From positions 1 through 64,000 of the forward strand of contig CAYQTL010000005.1 of the NCBI GenBank assembly GCA_964420405.1: DNA of 64,000 bases, read 5' to 3'. This stretch comes from CAYQTL01 sp964420405. Lineage in GTDB: Bacteria; Acidobacteriota; Thermoanaerobaculia; Thermoanaerobaculales; Sulfomarinibacteraceae. The stretch's first letter is position 1; each line of letters starts with the position of its first letter. Below are positions 41,927 to 50,930 of the stretch, piece after piece. The notes below the pieces were generated by a model that did not search any database, was not told where the DNA came from, and saw only the letters and a list, made by a program, of their open reading frames with translations. Both the position numbers and the translations under genes were made by a program.

Positions 41927-42475
41927 TTACAGCAGCACCTCGCGCAGTGCCTCGAACGCCCGGCGGCGGTGTGAGATGGCGTTCTTCTCGGCACTGTCCA
42001 TCTCGGCGTAGGTGCGGCCGTCGCCACCGTCGGGAACGAACGCGCTGTCCCAGCCGAAGCCGCGGCGACCGCGGGGTGCGCGCGCGATCCGGCCCGTCAC
42101 GACGCCCTCGCCGAGCACCTCGCTGCCGCCCTCGAAGGCGCAGGCGAGGCAGCGCACGGTGGCCGAACGGTCGTCGAAGCAGGACGCGATCCGGCAGATG
42201 CCCTCCGGGCCGACGCTCGCCAGCAGCCACCGCACCAGCGGACCGGGAAACCCTCCCAGGCCCGCCAGCTCGAGCGACGTGTCCTCCACCAGCACCGGCG
42301 CGCCGAGCCGCTCGAACGCGGCGCCCGCCTTGGCCCGCACCACCTCGACGAGGTCGAGCGACTGGATCTCGGGCAGGTCGAGCGCACGGTGGCGCAACGG
42401 GCAGCCGAGCACCTCCTCCGCCTCGCGGAGCTTGCCGAGGTTCGAGGTCACGAACACCGCGTCGTCGAGCCGCAT
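41927..42475 (-). CDS. rdgB: non-canonical purine NTP pyrophosphatase (RdgB/HAM1)
   Basis: A 182-residue protein. FVTSNLGKLREAEEVLG (substrate site Asn/Lys), VEDTSLELAGLGGFPG (a variant of the usual DDSGL motif) and KNAISHRRRAFEAL define the HAM1 family. It removes ITP, dITP and XTP from the nucleotide pool. The ATG follows GAGGAGGG. It lies between the cyclase gene (9 bp upstream) and ubiE (48 bp downstream), the latter gap carrying a degenerate GGGATC element. Confidence 0.92.
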   Translation of the reverse strand: MRLDDAVFVTSNLGKLREAEEVLGCPLRHRALDLPEIQSLDLVEVVRAKAGAAFERLGAPVLVEDTSLELAGLGGFPGPLVRWLLASVGPEGICRIASCFDDRSATVRCLACAFEGGSEVLGEGVVTGRIARAPRGRRGFGWDSAFVPDGGDGRTYAEMDSAEKNAISHRRRAFEALREVLL

Positions 42476-42484
42476 CGACCCTCC

Positions 42485-44065
42485 TCACAGCTCCAGGGCG
42501 GCGCCGCTCATCTCCTCGGCCGCGAGCCGGTAGACCGCGATCTTGCGCGACAGCCCCTTGAGCTGGACGTTGCCGAGGTGCTCCGTCGGGAACAGGTGGG
42601 CCACCGCCGCCTGGGTGGTCTCGCCGAGGATCACCTGGCCCGGACGCGCGACGTACTCCTCGAGGCGCGCCGTGACGTTGACCGTGTTGCCGAGCACCGT
42701 GTAGTCGACCCGGGTCTCCGAGCCGATGTCGCCCACCACGACCGGCCCCGAGTGGATCGCCACCCGCACCTCGATCGCCTCGAGCCCCTCCTTGCGCCGC
42801 TCGCGGTTCCAGCGCGACAGCCCGCGCATCAGGGCGAGGGAGCTTCGCACCGCCCGCTCGGCGTGGTCGTCCTGCGGCAGCGGCGCGCCGAAGAACGCCA
42901 TCACCGCGTCGCCGATGAACTTGTCGAGGGTGCCGCCGTACTCGAAGATCGCCTCGGCCGCGAGCGAGAAGAACTGGTTGAGGAAGGCCGCCACCTCCTC
43001 CGGCGGCAGGCTCTCGCAGCGGGGCGTGAACCCGACGATGTCGGCGAGCAGGATCGACGTCTCGCGCAGCGTGACCGCCGGCGTCTCGTGCTCCGGCGCC
43101 GACAGCACCGCCTCGATCACGGCCGGCGAGTGGTAGCGCACGAGGCGGGCGCGGGCCAGCTGCTCCCGCCGGATGCGCTCGTTCAGCTTCGCCCGCTCGA
43201 TCGCGACCGCCGCGTAGTTGGCCAGGGCGGTCAGCAGGTCGAGGTCGCTGGTCGAGAACGAGCCGACGTGCAGCGGCGAGTCGACGTAGATCACGCCGAC
43301 CACCAGCTCGCGGTGCCACAGCGGCGCGCACATGGCGGAGCGGATCTGGTGGATGCGGACGCTGCGCCCGGCCTCGAATCGCTGGTCGGCCTGGGCGTCG
43401 TGGGTCAGGATCGCGACCTTCTGCCGCACCACGAGGTCGAGGATCGTGCGCGACATGGGGACATCGGGCGTCGCCCCGCCGTCGGAGCCGCGGGTCCGGT
43501 ACAGCTCGAGCCGGGGATGACCGCCGTCGTCGAACAGGACGATGAAGCCGCGGTCGACCAGCAGCTGCTCGAACACCACGTCCATCACCTTCTCGAGCAC
43601 CGGCTCGAGCTCCTCCACCTGGATCAGGGTCTTGGCGACCTGGGCGAGGATCCCGAACACCCGCTCCCTAACCCCGAGCTCGCGGGACAGGGAGCCCTGC
43701 GACTCACCTTCGAGACCGTAGTCCTGGTTGAACTCGGACAGCGGCCGAAGGTAGGTCGCGGACGACAGCCCGCCGGAGCCGCCGATCGCCTCCTCGACCT
43801 CGAGACGGAACGAGCCGATGGCGAGCAGGTCGCCGGCGGCGATCGGGCCGGACCGGACGAACTCGTCGTTGACCTTGACCCCGTTGGTCGAGTCCAGGTC
43901 GACGACGTGCAGCTCGCCGTCCCGCTCCTCGAGCCGGGCGTGGTGGCGGGAGACCGAGAAGTCGCGCAGCACGATGTCGTTGCCGCTCGCGCGGCCGAGT
44001 GTCAGCCCGTCCCGGGCGGGCACCCGCTGGGTCGCCCCGCCGTCGTCGTACACCAGCTCGAGCAT
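42485..44065 (-). CDS. FHA - GAF - class III adenylate cyclase
   Basis: A 526-residue three-domain signalling enzyme. The FHA domain (about 10-95) has LTLGRASGNDIVLRDFSVSR, HHARLEE and DLDSTNGVKVNDE. A GAF domain (about 140-310) follows. The class III cyclase domain (about 335-515) has ILLADIVGFTPRCESL, FIGDAVMAFFGAPLP and YTVLGNTVNVTARLEE. The metal Asp pair, an adenine-selecting Lys in LDKFIGD and the transition-state Asn/Arg are all in place, so ATP-to-cAMP activity is likely. FHA suggests phospho-threonine control. TACAAT lies 8 nt before the ATG with no ribosome site. Confidence 0.9.
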   Translation of the reverse strand: MLELVYDDGGATQRVPARDGLTLGRASGNDIVLRDFSVSRHHARLEERDGELHVVDLDSTNGVKVNDEFVRSGPIAAGDLLAIGSFRLEVEEAIGGSGGLSSATYLRPLSEFNQDYGLEGESQGSLSRELGVRERVFGILAQVAKTLIQVEELEPVLEKVMDVVFEQLLVDRGFIVLFDDGGHPRLELYRTRGSDGGATPDVPMSRTILDLVVRQKVAILTHDAQADQRFEAGRSVRIHQIRSAMCAPLWHRELVVGVIYVDSPLHVGSFSTSDLDLLTALANYAAVAIERAKLNERIRREQLARARLVRYHSPAVIEAVLSAPEHETPAVTLRETSILLADIVGFTPRCESLPPEEVAAFLNQFFSLAAEAIFEYGGTLDKFIGDAVMAFFGAPLPQDDHAERAVRSSLALMRGLSRWNRERRKEGLEAIEVRVAIHSGPVVVGDIGSETRVDYTVLGNTVNVTARLEEYVARPGQVILGETTQAAVAHLFPTEHLGNVQLKGLSRKIAVYRLAAEEMSGAALEL

Positions 44066-44118
44066 GATGGCTCATTGTACCCCGCGGCGGCCGCGGAGGC
44101 CGACGGCCGGCGGCGGGC

Positions 44119-45168
44119 TCAGGGACGGGCGCCGTCGCGGGTCGCGGTGGCTCGCATCCCGTAGAACTCGAGCACCTGCTCGCGGGCCCGTCGTGCGGTG
44201 TCGTCCTCCACCTGGAGGTTGGAGACCTCGGCGGGGGGCGCGCCGCAGCGGTACAGCTGCGCGGCCGCGACCGACCACCAGGGCTCGAGACCGTGCAGCA
44301 GCACCTGCTGCCACGCCCCGCAGGCCTCGGCGCCGAAAGGGTCCTTTACCCACGGCAGGCCCAGGACCGCCATCTGGGACCTCACCGCCTCGGCCTCGTC
44401 GATCCGGCAGCCCGGCCCCGCGTGGCGGTCGACCCACTCCTCGAACGCCTCCATCGCCCGCAGGTAGGTCTTGGTGCCCCAGCCGGCGCGCGGTCCGGTC
44501 GGCTTGTCGACGAACTTCTCCAGCGCGAGCCCTTCCACCAGCCGCACGATGCCGATGCGGGTCTCGTCCCGACCGCTCTCCTGGTAGGCGCGGACGAGCA
44601 GCGTCAGGTCGGCCGGCTCGACGAGCCGGTCGAGCGCGCGCAGGGCGGCGCCACGGCCGCGCTGCAGGACCACCCCGGAGTAACCCGGAAGGGTCCGCTC
44701 CTCGAGCGCCAGCAGGGCCTGCAGCCAGAAGGCCGTGAGCGGCTGTCGCCGCAACGTCTCTTCGACGGCCTCCATCTCGCGGGCCAGCAGTCGGGCGCTG
44801 CGGTCGTCGATCGGCTGTCGAAGGTCCGGCGGGTGGTCGCCGATCAGGTCCCGGTAGCCCCACGCGGCCGCCTGGCGGATCTGCTGCGACTCCCGACCGA
44901 CGGCGTCGCGGTACACCGGCAGCATCTCGGGGTCGTGGAACGCCGCCGCACCGAGCAGCAGCACCACCCGGCTGCGTTCGTCGAGCTCGTCGCCGAGCCA
45001 CAGCCGCACGAGGCCGGCCGGGCCGGGCCAGCTCCGCAGGGCGCGCGCCTGCACCGGGTGGCGCGCCACGGTGTCGAAGTAGCTGCCAGGGAAGTAGCGG
45101 ACCTCGGGCGCCCCGAACCCGGGGGTCGCGGCGGCGAGGGCCGCGGTGAGCAGGAGAGTGGCGGACAT
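44119..45168 (-). CDS. secreted alpha-helical protein of unknown function
   Basis: A 349-residue protein with a signal peptide (MSATLLLTAALAAATPGFG). The mature part is mostly helical with HEAT-like spacing (LLGAAAFHDPEMLPVYRDAV, AAAWGYRDLIGDHPPDLRQP). It has conserved-looking Trp/Tyr residues and three cysteines in the C-terminal third (GCRIDE, GAEACGAW, LYRCGAPP). I recognise no family. The ATG at 45168 is preceded by GGAGC; TATGCT near 45198 may be its -10. It is divergent from truA. Confidence 0.6.
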   Translation of the reverse strand: MSATLLLTAALAAATPGFGAPEVRYFPGSYFDTVARHPVQARALRSWPGPAGLVRLWLGDELDERSRVVLLLGAAAFHDPEMLPVYRDAVGRESQQIRQAAAWGYRDLIGDHPPDLRQPIDDRSARLLAREMEAVEETLRRQPLTAFWLQALLALEERTLPGYSGVVLQRGRGAALRALDRLVEPADLTLLVRAYQESGRDETRIGIVRLVEGLALEKFVDKPTGPRAGWGTKTYLRAMEAFEEWVDRHAGPGCRIDEAEAVRSQMAVLGLPWVKDPFGAEACGAWQQVLLHGLEPWWSVAAAQLYRCGAPPAEVSNLQVEDDTARRAREQVLEFYGMRATATRDGARP

Positions 45169-45207
45169 CGCTGGTGCTCCTTCCGTCCACATGCGAGCAT
45201 ACCCAAC

Positions 45208-46008
45208 GTGTCCACCCGGGTGATGCTGACGGTGGCGTATCTCGGCACGCCGTTCGCCGGCTGGCAGCGACAGCCCGGACGGCCCACGGTCCAGGGCGAG
45301 CTCGAGGCCGCCCTCGGCCGGGTGCTGGGGCGGCCCGCTGCGGGGGTGGTCGGGGCCGGCCGCACCGACGCCGGGGTCCACGCCGCCGGCCAGGTGGCCC
45401 ACGTGGACCTGCCCGCCCGGGTCCCGCCCGACGACCTCTGCCGAGCCCTCAACCGGGTCCTGCCGGAGGCGATCCGGATCCGCCGGCTGCGGCCGGCAAG
45501 CCCCCGGTTCCACGCCCGCCGGGACGCTGTCGCCAAGCGCTACGTCTACCGACTGCGCACCCGCCCGGCCGCGCTGCCGTGGGTCGGCCTGCGGACCGCC
45601 GTCGTCCCCGGCCCGCTCGACCTCGGGCTGCTGGAACGGGCGGCGGCACGCCTGCCCGGGACCCGCGACTGGGCGTCCTTCACGGTGACCGATCCCGGAC
45701 CGGGCGGCAGCGTGCGAACGGTGTACGGCGTCCGCGCCCGCCGACGCCGCGACGGCGTCGACCTCGAGTTCCTCGGCGACGGGTTCCTGCGGTACCAGGT
45801 GCGACGGATGGTCGGCGCGGTGCTCGAGGTCGCCTCCGGCGAACGCGCACTCGAGGACCTCGGTGCGCTGCTGGAGACGCCGCGGCCGGGAGCGGCGATC
45901 CGCACCGCGGCCGCGACCGGGCTGACGCTGGAGAGGGTCTGGTACGGTCCCCTGCGGCCCCCGCCGCGGCCGCCGGAGCAGCCCGGGGCCGCGCCGGCCG
46001 TGTGCTAG
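45208..46008 (+). CDS. truA: tRNA pseudouridine(38-40) synthase
   Basis: A 266-residue enzyme. AYLGTPFAGWQRQPGRPTVQ opens the protein; the catalytic Asp54 lies in GAGRTDAGVHAAGQVAH; AKRYVYRLRT and FLRYQVRRMVGAVLEVA complete the family pattern. It makes pseudouridine at positions 38-40 of tRNA anticodon arms. The GTG at 45208 or the ATG at 45223 could be the start; neither has a clear ribosome site. uppS follows 21 bp later. Confidence 0.93.
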   Translation: MSTRVMLTVAYLGTPFAGWQRQPGRPTVQGELEAALGRVLGRPAAGVVGAGRTDAGVHAAGQVAHVDLPARVPPDDLCRALNRVLPEAIRIRRLRPASPRFHARRDAVAKRYVYRLRTRPAALPWVGLRTAVVPGPLDLGLLERAAARLPGTRDWASFTVTDPGPGGSVRTVYGVRARRRRDGVDLEFLGDGFLRYQVRRMVGAVLEVASGERALEDLGALLETPRPGAAIRTAAATGLTLERVWYGPLRPPPRPPEQPGAAPAVC

Positions 46009-46029
46009 ACTGCCGGGTCTCGAGGCGCC

Positions 46030-46851
46030 GTGATGCTCGATCGCGATTCGCTCGCCGCGCCGGGCACACCCGAGCGCGAAATCCTCGACCGGATCGACCC
46101 TGACCGGATCCCCCGCCATGTGGCGATCATCATGGACGGCAACGGCCGCTGGGCCCAGGCCCGCAGCCTGCCGCGGGTCGAGGGCCACCGGGTCGGCATC
46201 CGGGCGGTGCGCGACACGGTCGAGACCGCCGTCCGGCTCGGCGTCGGCACGGTCACGCTGTACGCCTTCTCGACCGAGAACTGGAAACGGCCGCGGCACG
46301 AGGTGTCGACCCTCATGTCGCTGCTGAAGGAGTACATCGACCGCGACCTCGAGCGGTTCTGCCACAACGGCCTCCGGTTCCGGCCGGTCGGTCGGGTCCA
46401 GGAGCTCGATCCGTCGGTGCGACGCGCCCTCGACCGGGCCGTCGCCGCCACCGCCGAATGCGACCGGATGCTCGTCCAGGTCGCCCTCAACTACTCGGGG
46501 CGCCGCGAGATCACCGAGGCCGCCCGCCGGGCGGCGCAGCTCGCCGCGGCCGGCGAGCTCGACCCTGACGCGGTCGACGAGGCATGGCTCGAAGCGCAGC
46601 TCGACACCGCCGGCGTCCCCGACCCCGACCTGCTGATCCGCACCTCCGGCGAGCAGCGCATCTCCAACTTCCTGCTCTGGCAGATCGCCTACGCCGAGAT
46701 CTACTTCTGCCCGGTGCTGTGGCCGGACTTCTCGAGCCGCGACCTGTTCGCGGCGATCCTCGAGTACCAGCGGCGGGAGCGCCGGTTCGGCGGCCTGGCG
46801 CCGGCACCCGGCCCCTTCGACTCCCCGGACGAGGCCCGTGGCGAAGCGTGA
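46030..46851 (+). CDS. uppS: undecaprenyl diphosphate synthase
   Basis: A 273-residue cis-prenyltransferase. HVAIIMDGNGRWAQAR carries the catalytic Asp36; VTLYAFSTENWKRP, LIRTSGEQRISNFLLWQIAY and EIYFCPVLWPDF are the other family blocks. It condenses farnesyl diphosphate with eight isopentenyl units to make the C55 carrier for peptidoglycan and O-antigen. It starts GTG-ATG, and overlaps cdsA by 14 bp. Confidence 0.95.
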   Translation: MMLDRDSLAAPGTPEREILDRIDPDRIPRHVAIIMDGNGRWAQARSLPRVEGHRVGIRAVRDTVETAVRLGVGTVTLYAFSTENWKRPRHEVSTLMSLLKEYIDRDLERFCHNGLRFRPVGRVQELDPSVRRALDRAVAATAECDRMLVQVALNYSGRREITEAARRAAQLAAAGELDPDAVDEAWLEAQLDTAGVPDPDLLIRTSGEQRISNFLLWQIAYAEIYFCPVLWPDFSSRDLFAAILEYQRRERRFGGLAPAPGPFDSPDEARGEA

Positions 46852-47662
46852 GGCGTTCGCCTTCGTCGCCGGCCCGCTCGTCCTGGCGGGCACCATCCTG
46901 CTGCCGCCGTGGGTGTTCCAGCTCGCGGTGGCGGTGGCGGTCGTGGTCGCGGCCGACGAGCTGGTGCGGATGGGCGCGGCGGCGGGTGCGGTGTCGAGCC
47001 GCTGGGCGGTGCTCCTGCTGACCGCGGGGGTGATGGTGGCCTCGTGGCGCTGGGGCCCGCTCGGGTTCACCATCGCCGCCGCCGTCACCCTGCTCGTGCT
47101 GCCGGTGGTGCGGCTGTGGGGCACCCGCGGCCCCGACGGCAGCTTGGCGGCGGTCACGGTGGGCAGCTTCACGGTGCTCTTCCTCGGCCTGAGCGGCAGC
47201 TGCCTGGGATGGCTCCGGGCGCTGCCCACGGACCCGGCCGGCTGGCAGCTGGCGCTGCTCTTCCTCCTCACCATCTGGCTCGGCGACTCGGGCGCCTACT
47301 ACGTCGGGCGATCGCTGGGCCGCCACCGGATGTCGCCGCGGACCAGCCCCAACAAGACGTGGGAAGGCCTTGCCGGCGGCGTCGCCGCGACCTTCGCCGG
47401 CGCGGCCGCGTTCCGCCTGGTGGTCGGCCTGCTGACGGGCATGGAGCTCGACTGGGGACACACCATGGCGATCGCCGCGATCCTCGCCGTGGCGGCGCCG
47501 CTCGGCGACCTGGTGGAGTCCCAGGTCAAGCGCGACACGGGCGTCAAGGACTCCTCGGGGCTGATACCCGGGCACGGAGGCTTCCTCGACCGGACCGACA
47601 GCCTGCTGTACGCCGCGCCGCCGGTCCTCGCCTACCTGCTGGTGACCGGCGTCGTGCCATGA
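46838..47662 (+). CDS. cdsA: phosphatidate cytidylyltransferase
   Basis: A 274-residue membrane enzyme with seven or eight helices. The C-terminal CDP-alcohol signature SQVKRDTGVKDSSGLIPGHG with FLDRTDSL is complete, and WLGDSGAYYVGRSLGRHRMS then SPNKTWEGLAGG precedes it. It makes CDP-diacylglycerol from phosphatidate and CTP for phospholipid synthesis. It starts with GTG inside the end of uppS and overlaps dxr as ATGA. Confidence 0.94.
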   Translation: MAKREAFAFVAGPLVLAGTILLPPWVFQLAVAVAVVVAADELVRMGAAAGAVSSRWAVLLLTAGVMVASWRWGPLGFTIAAAVTLLVLPVVRLWGTRGPDGSLAAVTVGSFTVLFLGLSGSCLGWLRALPTDPAGWQLALLFLLTIWLGDSGAYYVGRSLGRHRMSPRTSPNKTWEGLAGGVAATFAGAAAFRLVVGLLTGMELDWGHTMAIAAILAVAAPLGDLVESQVKRDTGVKDSSGLIPGHGGFLDRTDSLLYAAPPVLAYLLVTGVVP

Positions 47663-48843
47663 GGCGGCTGGCGGTCCTCGGCTCGACCGGCTCGATCGGC
47701 ACCGCCACCCTGTCGGTGGCGGAGGCGATGCCCGACCGGTTCCGGGTCGTCGGCCTGGCGGCGGGGGGCAACGTCGAGCTGCTGCGGGATCAGGTCGCCC
47801 GCCACCGGCCCGGGATCGTCTCGGTCGCGCGCCGGGAGGACGCGGACCGCCTGGCGGCCGACGTCCCGGCGGACACCAGGGTCCTGTGGGGCGTGGACGC
47901 GCTCGACGAGGTCGCGAGCAGCTCCGGCGCCGACATGCTGGTGGCCGCGCTGGTCGGCTCCCTCGGCCTACGCTCGACGCTGAGCGCCATCCGGGCCGGG
48001 ATCGACGTCGCCCTCGCCAACAAGGAGACCCTGGTGGTCGCCGGCGAGCTCGTGATGGCCGAGGCCGAGGCGCGGGGGGTCCGGGTCCTTCCGGTCGACA
48101 GCGAGCACAACGCCATCCACCAGGCCCTCGCCGCCGGCCCCCGGGAAGCGGTGCGGCGGCTCGTGCTGACCGCGTCCGGCGGCCCCTTCCGAACCTGGAC
48201 CGGCGACCGGATCCGCTCCGCGAGCCGCCAGGAGGCCCTCGCCCATCCGACCTGGAGGATGGGCCCCAAGATCACCGTCGACTCCGCGACGATGATGAAC
48301 AAGGGCCTCGAGATCATCGAGGCGCACCACCTGTTCGGCGTCGCCCCCGACCGGATCGACGTCGTGGTGCACCCTCAGAGCCTGGTCCACTCGCTGGTGG
48401 AGTACGTCGACGGCAGCCTGCTCGCGCAGCTTTCCACCAACGACATGCGGCTGCCGATCCAGTACGCCCTGACCTGGCCCGAGCGGCTGCCGTCGGAGGT
48501 GCCCCGGCTCGACCTCGCCGCCGTCGGCGGGTTGACCTTCGAGCCCCCCGACCCGGACCGGTTCCCGGCGCTGGACCTCGCCCGCCGCGCCCTCGAGGCC
48601 GGCGGCGAGCTGCCGGCGGTGCTCAACGCCGCCAACGAGGTCGCGGTGGCCCGCTTCCTCGCCGGTGGCTGCGCCTTCGGCGCGATCACCGACGCCGTCG
48701 CCGACGTGCTCGGCCAATGGGCCGGCCGCAACCGGTCGGCGAGCTCCCTCGAGCAGCTGCTCGAGGCTGACCGCGAGGCGCGCGGTCTCGCCACGGCGGC
48801 GGTCGGGAAATACGGCCTTCCGGGCGCCCGTTCGGAGCAGTGA
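47659..48843 (+). CDS. dxr: 1-deoxy-D-xylulose 5-phosphate reductoisomerase
   Basis: A 394-residue enzyme. GSTGSIGTATLSV is the NADPH-binding start, ALANKETLVVAGELVM and PVDSEHNAIHQAL hold metal/substrate residues, and GPKITVDSATMMNKGLEIIE is diagnostic. It performs the second step of the MEP isoprenoid pathway. That fits its place with uppS, which consumes the product pathway. Starts and stops overlap with cdsA (ATGA) and rseP (GTGA). Confidence 0.96.
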   Translation: MRRLAVLGSTGSIGTATLSVAEAMPDRFRVVGLAAGGNVELLRDQVARHRPGIVSVARREDADRLAADVPADTRVLWGVDALDEVASSSGADMLVAALVGSLGLRSTLSAIRAGIDVALANKETLVVAGELVMAEAEARGVRVLPVDSEHNAIHQALAAGPREAVRRLVLTASGGPFRTWTGDRIRSASRQEALAHPTWRMGPKITVDSATMMNKGLEIIEAHHLFGVAPDRIDVVVHPQSLVHSLVEYVDGSLLAQLSTNDMRLPIQYALTWPERLPSEVPRLDLAAVGGLTFEPPDPDRFPALDLARRALEAGGELPAVLNAANEVAVARFLAGGCAFGAITDAVADVLGQWAGRNRSASSLEQLLEADREARGLATAAVGKYGLPGARSEQ

Positions 48844-50183
48844 TGTTGGACGGTCTGGTCGCCATCGTGGCATTCGTCTTCGTTCTCGGCGTGCTGGTGA
48901 TCCTGCACGAGGCCGGGCACTTTCTCGCCGCGCGCTGGCTGGGTGCCCGGGTCGAGGTGTTCTCGGTCGGGTTCGGCAAGCGGCTGTGGGGCGTGCAGCG
49001 CGGCGACACCGACTACCGCGTGTCGGCGGTGCCGTTCGGCGGCTACGTCCGGATCGTCGGGCTCGGACCCGACGAGTCGTCGGTGACCGGCTCGGAGGCG
49101 GAGGACGCCGAGCTCCTGCCGCGCTGGAAGCGGGCCCTGATCCTCGTGGCGGGCCCCCTCGCCAACGTCGCCTTCGCGGTGGTGTTCCTCGCGGTCGCGT
49201 TCATGATCGGGGTCGAGGTGCCGGCCTACCGCGCCGAGCCCCCCGTGGTCGGATGGGTCGAGCCGGAGTCGCCCGCTGCCGAGGCCGGGATCCGTCCCGG
49301 CGACCTCGTGACGAGGGTCGACGGCCAGCGGATCGGGTCGTGGCGCCAGCTCGAGACCTCGGTGCTCACCGCCGGCGCCCGCCGGCTGCCCCTCACCCTC
49401 GAGCGGGACGGGCGCACCCTCACCGTCGAGATGACGCCCACCGAGTTCTCCCGCTACGGGTTCGGCTACGCCGGCGTGCTGCCGCCGCTGGACTCGACGG
49501 TCGTCCAGATGCTGCCCGGCTCGCCCGCCGAGCGCGCCGGGCTGGAGCCCGGCGACCGGATCGTCGCCGTCGAGGGCGAGCCGGTGGAGCAGTTCTACGA
49601 CCTGATCCGGCTCATCTCGCCCCATCCCGGCGAGGAGATCGAGCTGCGGGTGGAGCGCGACGGCCGGGTGCGGGACCTCGACGTGGTGCCCGGCGACGAG
49701 GGGGGCGAGGGCAAGATCGGCATCGCCCTGGTGTTCCCGAGCGAGCTCCGCCATCTCGGCCCGCTGGCCGCGGTGCGCGCCGGCGCGGTCGAGAGCTGGC
49801 GCATGACGATCGAGACCTTCCGCGTGCTCGGTCGGCTGCTGACGCTGAAGACGTCGCTCAAGCAGGTGTCGGGACCGCTCGACATCGCCCGCATCTCGGG
49901 CGAAGCGGCACGCACCGGAGTCCACTCGCTGATCTGGCTGATGGGACTGATCTCGCTGCAGCTCGGCATCTTCAACCTGCTGCCGATCCCGATCCTCGAC
50001 GGCGGCCACCTGACGATCATCGCGTTCGAGTCGACCATCCGGCGCGACCTGTCGCTGCGCGTCAAGGAGCGGATCCTGGAGGTCGGCTTCGTGCTGCTGG
50101 TGGTGCTGATGGTGGTGGTGCTGTTCAACGACGTCGTCAAGCTTCTGCCCGACAGCGTCTACCGGCTGATCTTCCGAAGCTGA
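48840..50183 (+). CDS. rseP: site-2 metalloprotease RseP with two PDZ domains
   Basis: A 447-residue M50 protease. The zinc motif HEAGH is at residues 23-27 in the first helix. Two PDZ domains (about 120-200 and 205-290; VEPESPAAEAGIRPGDLV, LPGSPAERAGLEPGDRI) follow, and NLLPIPILDGGH supplies the third metal ligand near residue 391. It cuts membrane-bound anti-sigma factors or signal peptides within the membrane. It belongs to the uppS-cdsA-dxr-rseP operon. Confidence 0.95.
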   Translation: MMLDGLVAIVAFVFVLGVLVILHEAGHFLAARWLGARVEVFSVGFGKRLWGVQRGDTDYRVSAVPFGGYVRIVGLGPDESSVTGSEAEDAELLPRWKRALILVAGPLANVAFAVVFLAVAFMIGVEVPAYRAEPPVVGWVEPESPAAEAGIRPGDLVTRVDGQRIGSWRQLETSVLTAGARRLPLTLERDGRTLTVEMTPTEFSRYGFGYAGVLPPLDSTVVQMLPGSPAERAGLEPGDRIVAVEGEPVEQFYDLIRLISPHPGEEIELRVERDGRVRDLDVVPGDEGGEGKIGIALVFPSELRHLGPLAAVRAGAVESWRMTIETFRVLGRLLTLKTSLKQVSGPLDIARISGEAARTGVHSLIWLMGLISLQLGIFNLLPIPILDGGHLTIIAFESTIRRDLSLRVKERILEVGFVLLVVLMVVVLFNDVVKLLPDSVYRLIFRS

Positions 50184-50228
50184 TCTGCGTCACTGGCGGG
50201 ACCGGCCACGCGTGGTACATTTCCGCCG

Positions 50229-50930
50229 ATGTGGGTGCGGATCGCGGCGGTGGTGCTGTTCGGGGCGGCGATGGCGGTCGTCGGATGGAGCGCCCTGGTG
50301 AACGCCGTCCACTCGGGAACCCTGGCCGTGCCCGACCTGCGCCGGATGACGCCCGAGGCGGCGCGGCAACAGGCGCACGACGTCGGCCTCGAGCTGGTTG
50401 TGGACGGCACGGGGGTGTTCTCGGCGTCGGTCCCGGTGGGGGAGATCGCCGACCAGGACCCGCTGCCGGGCTTCCACGTCAAGACCGGCTCGGTGGTGCT
50501 GGTCCGCCCGAGCCTCGGTGGCGAGCGGGTGGCGGTGCCACCGGTGGCCGGAGAGTCGGTCCGGGCCGCGGTCGGAGCTCTCGAGCAGGCCGGCCTGGCG
50601 GTCGGCGAGCGCGCGACCGTCCACGGCCAGGGCGCCGGCGAGGGGGTGATCGGCACCTCGCCCCCGGTCGGGCGGGAGGTACCGCCGGGGACCCCGGTTC
50701 ACCTGCTGGTCAACGCCACGCCGCGCCGTCCGGCCTGGGTGATGCCGTCCCTGCTGTCGTCCTCGGCCGCGGAGGTGTCGCGTCTGTGCCGCGCCCACCA
50801 GCTCCGGCTCGGCCAGGTCCACCGCGTCCCCTACCCCGGCGTCCCCGCGGGGCTGGTGCTGCGCCAGTACCCCCCGGCCGGGTCGCCGATGCGGCAGTCG
50901 GACATCGTCGCCGTGTGGGTGAGCGAGTGA
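50229..50930 (+). CDS. membrane-anchored PASTA-domain protein
   Basis: A 233-residue protein. One N-terminal helix (residues 4-26) anchors three consecutive PASTA-like domains (about 33-95, 98-165 and 170-232). Typical PASTA phrasing is VPDLRRMTPEAARQQAHDVG and VPPVAGESVRAAVGALEQAG. PASTA modules bind peptidoglycan fragments, but here there is no kinase or PBP domain. TACATT sits 7 nt before the ATG without a ribosome site. The stop overlaps rpe (GTGA). Confidence 0.82.
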   Translation: MWVRIAAVVLFGAAMAVVGWSALVNAVHSGTLAVPDLRRMTPEAARQQAHDVGLELVVDGTGVFSASVPVGEIADQDPLPGFHVKTGSVVLVRPSLGGERVAVPPVAGESVRAAVGALEQAGLAVGERATVHGQGAGEGVIGTSPPVGREVPPGTPVHLLVNATPRRPAWVMPSLLSSSAAEVSRLCRAHQLRLGQVHRVPYPGVPAGLVLRQYPPAGSPMRQSDIVAVWVSE

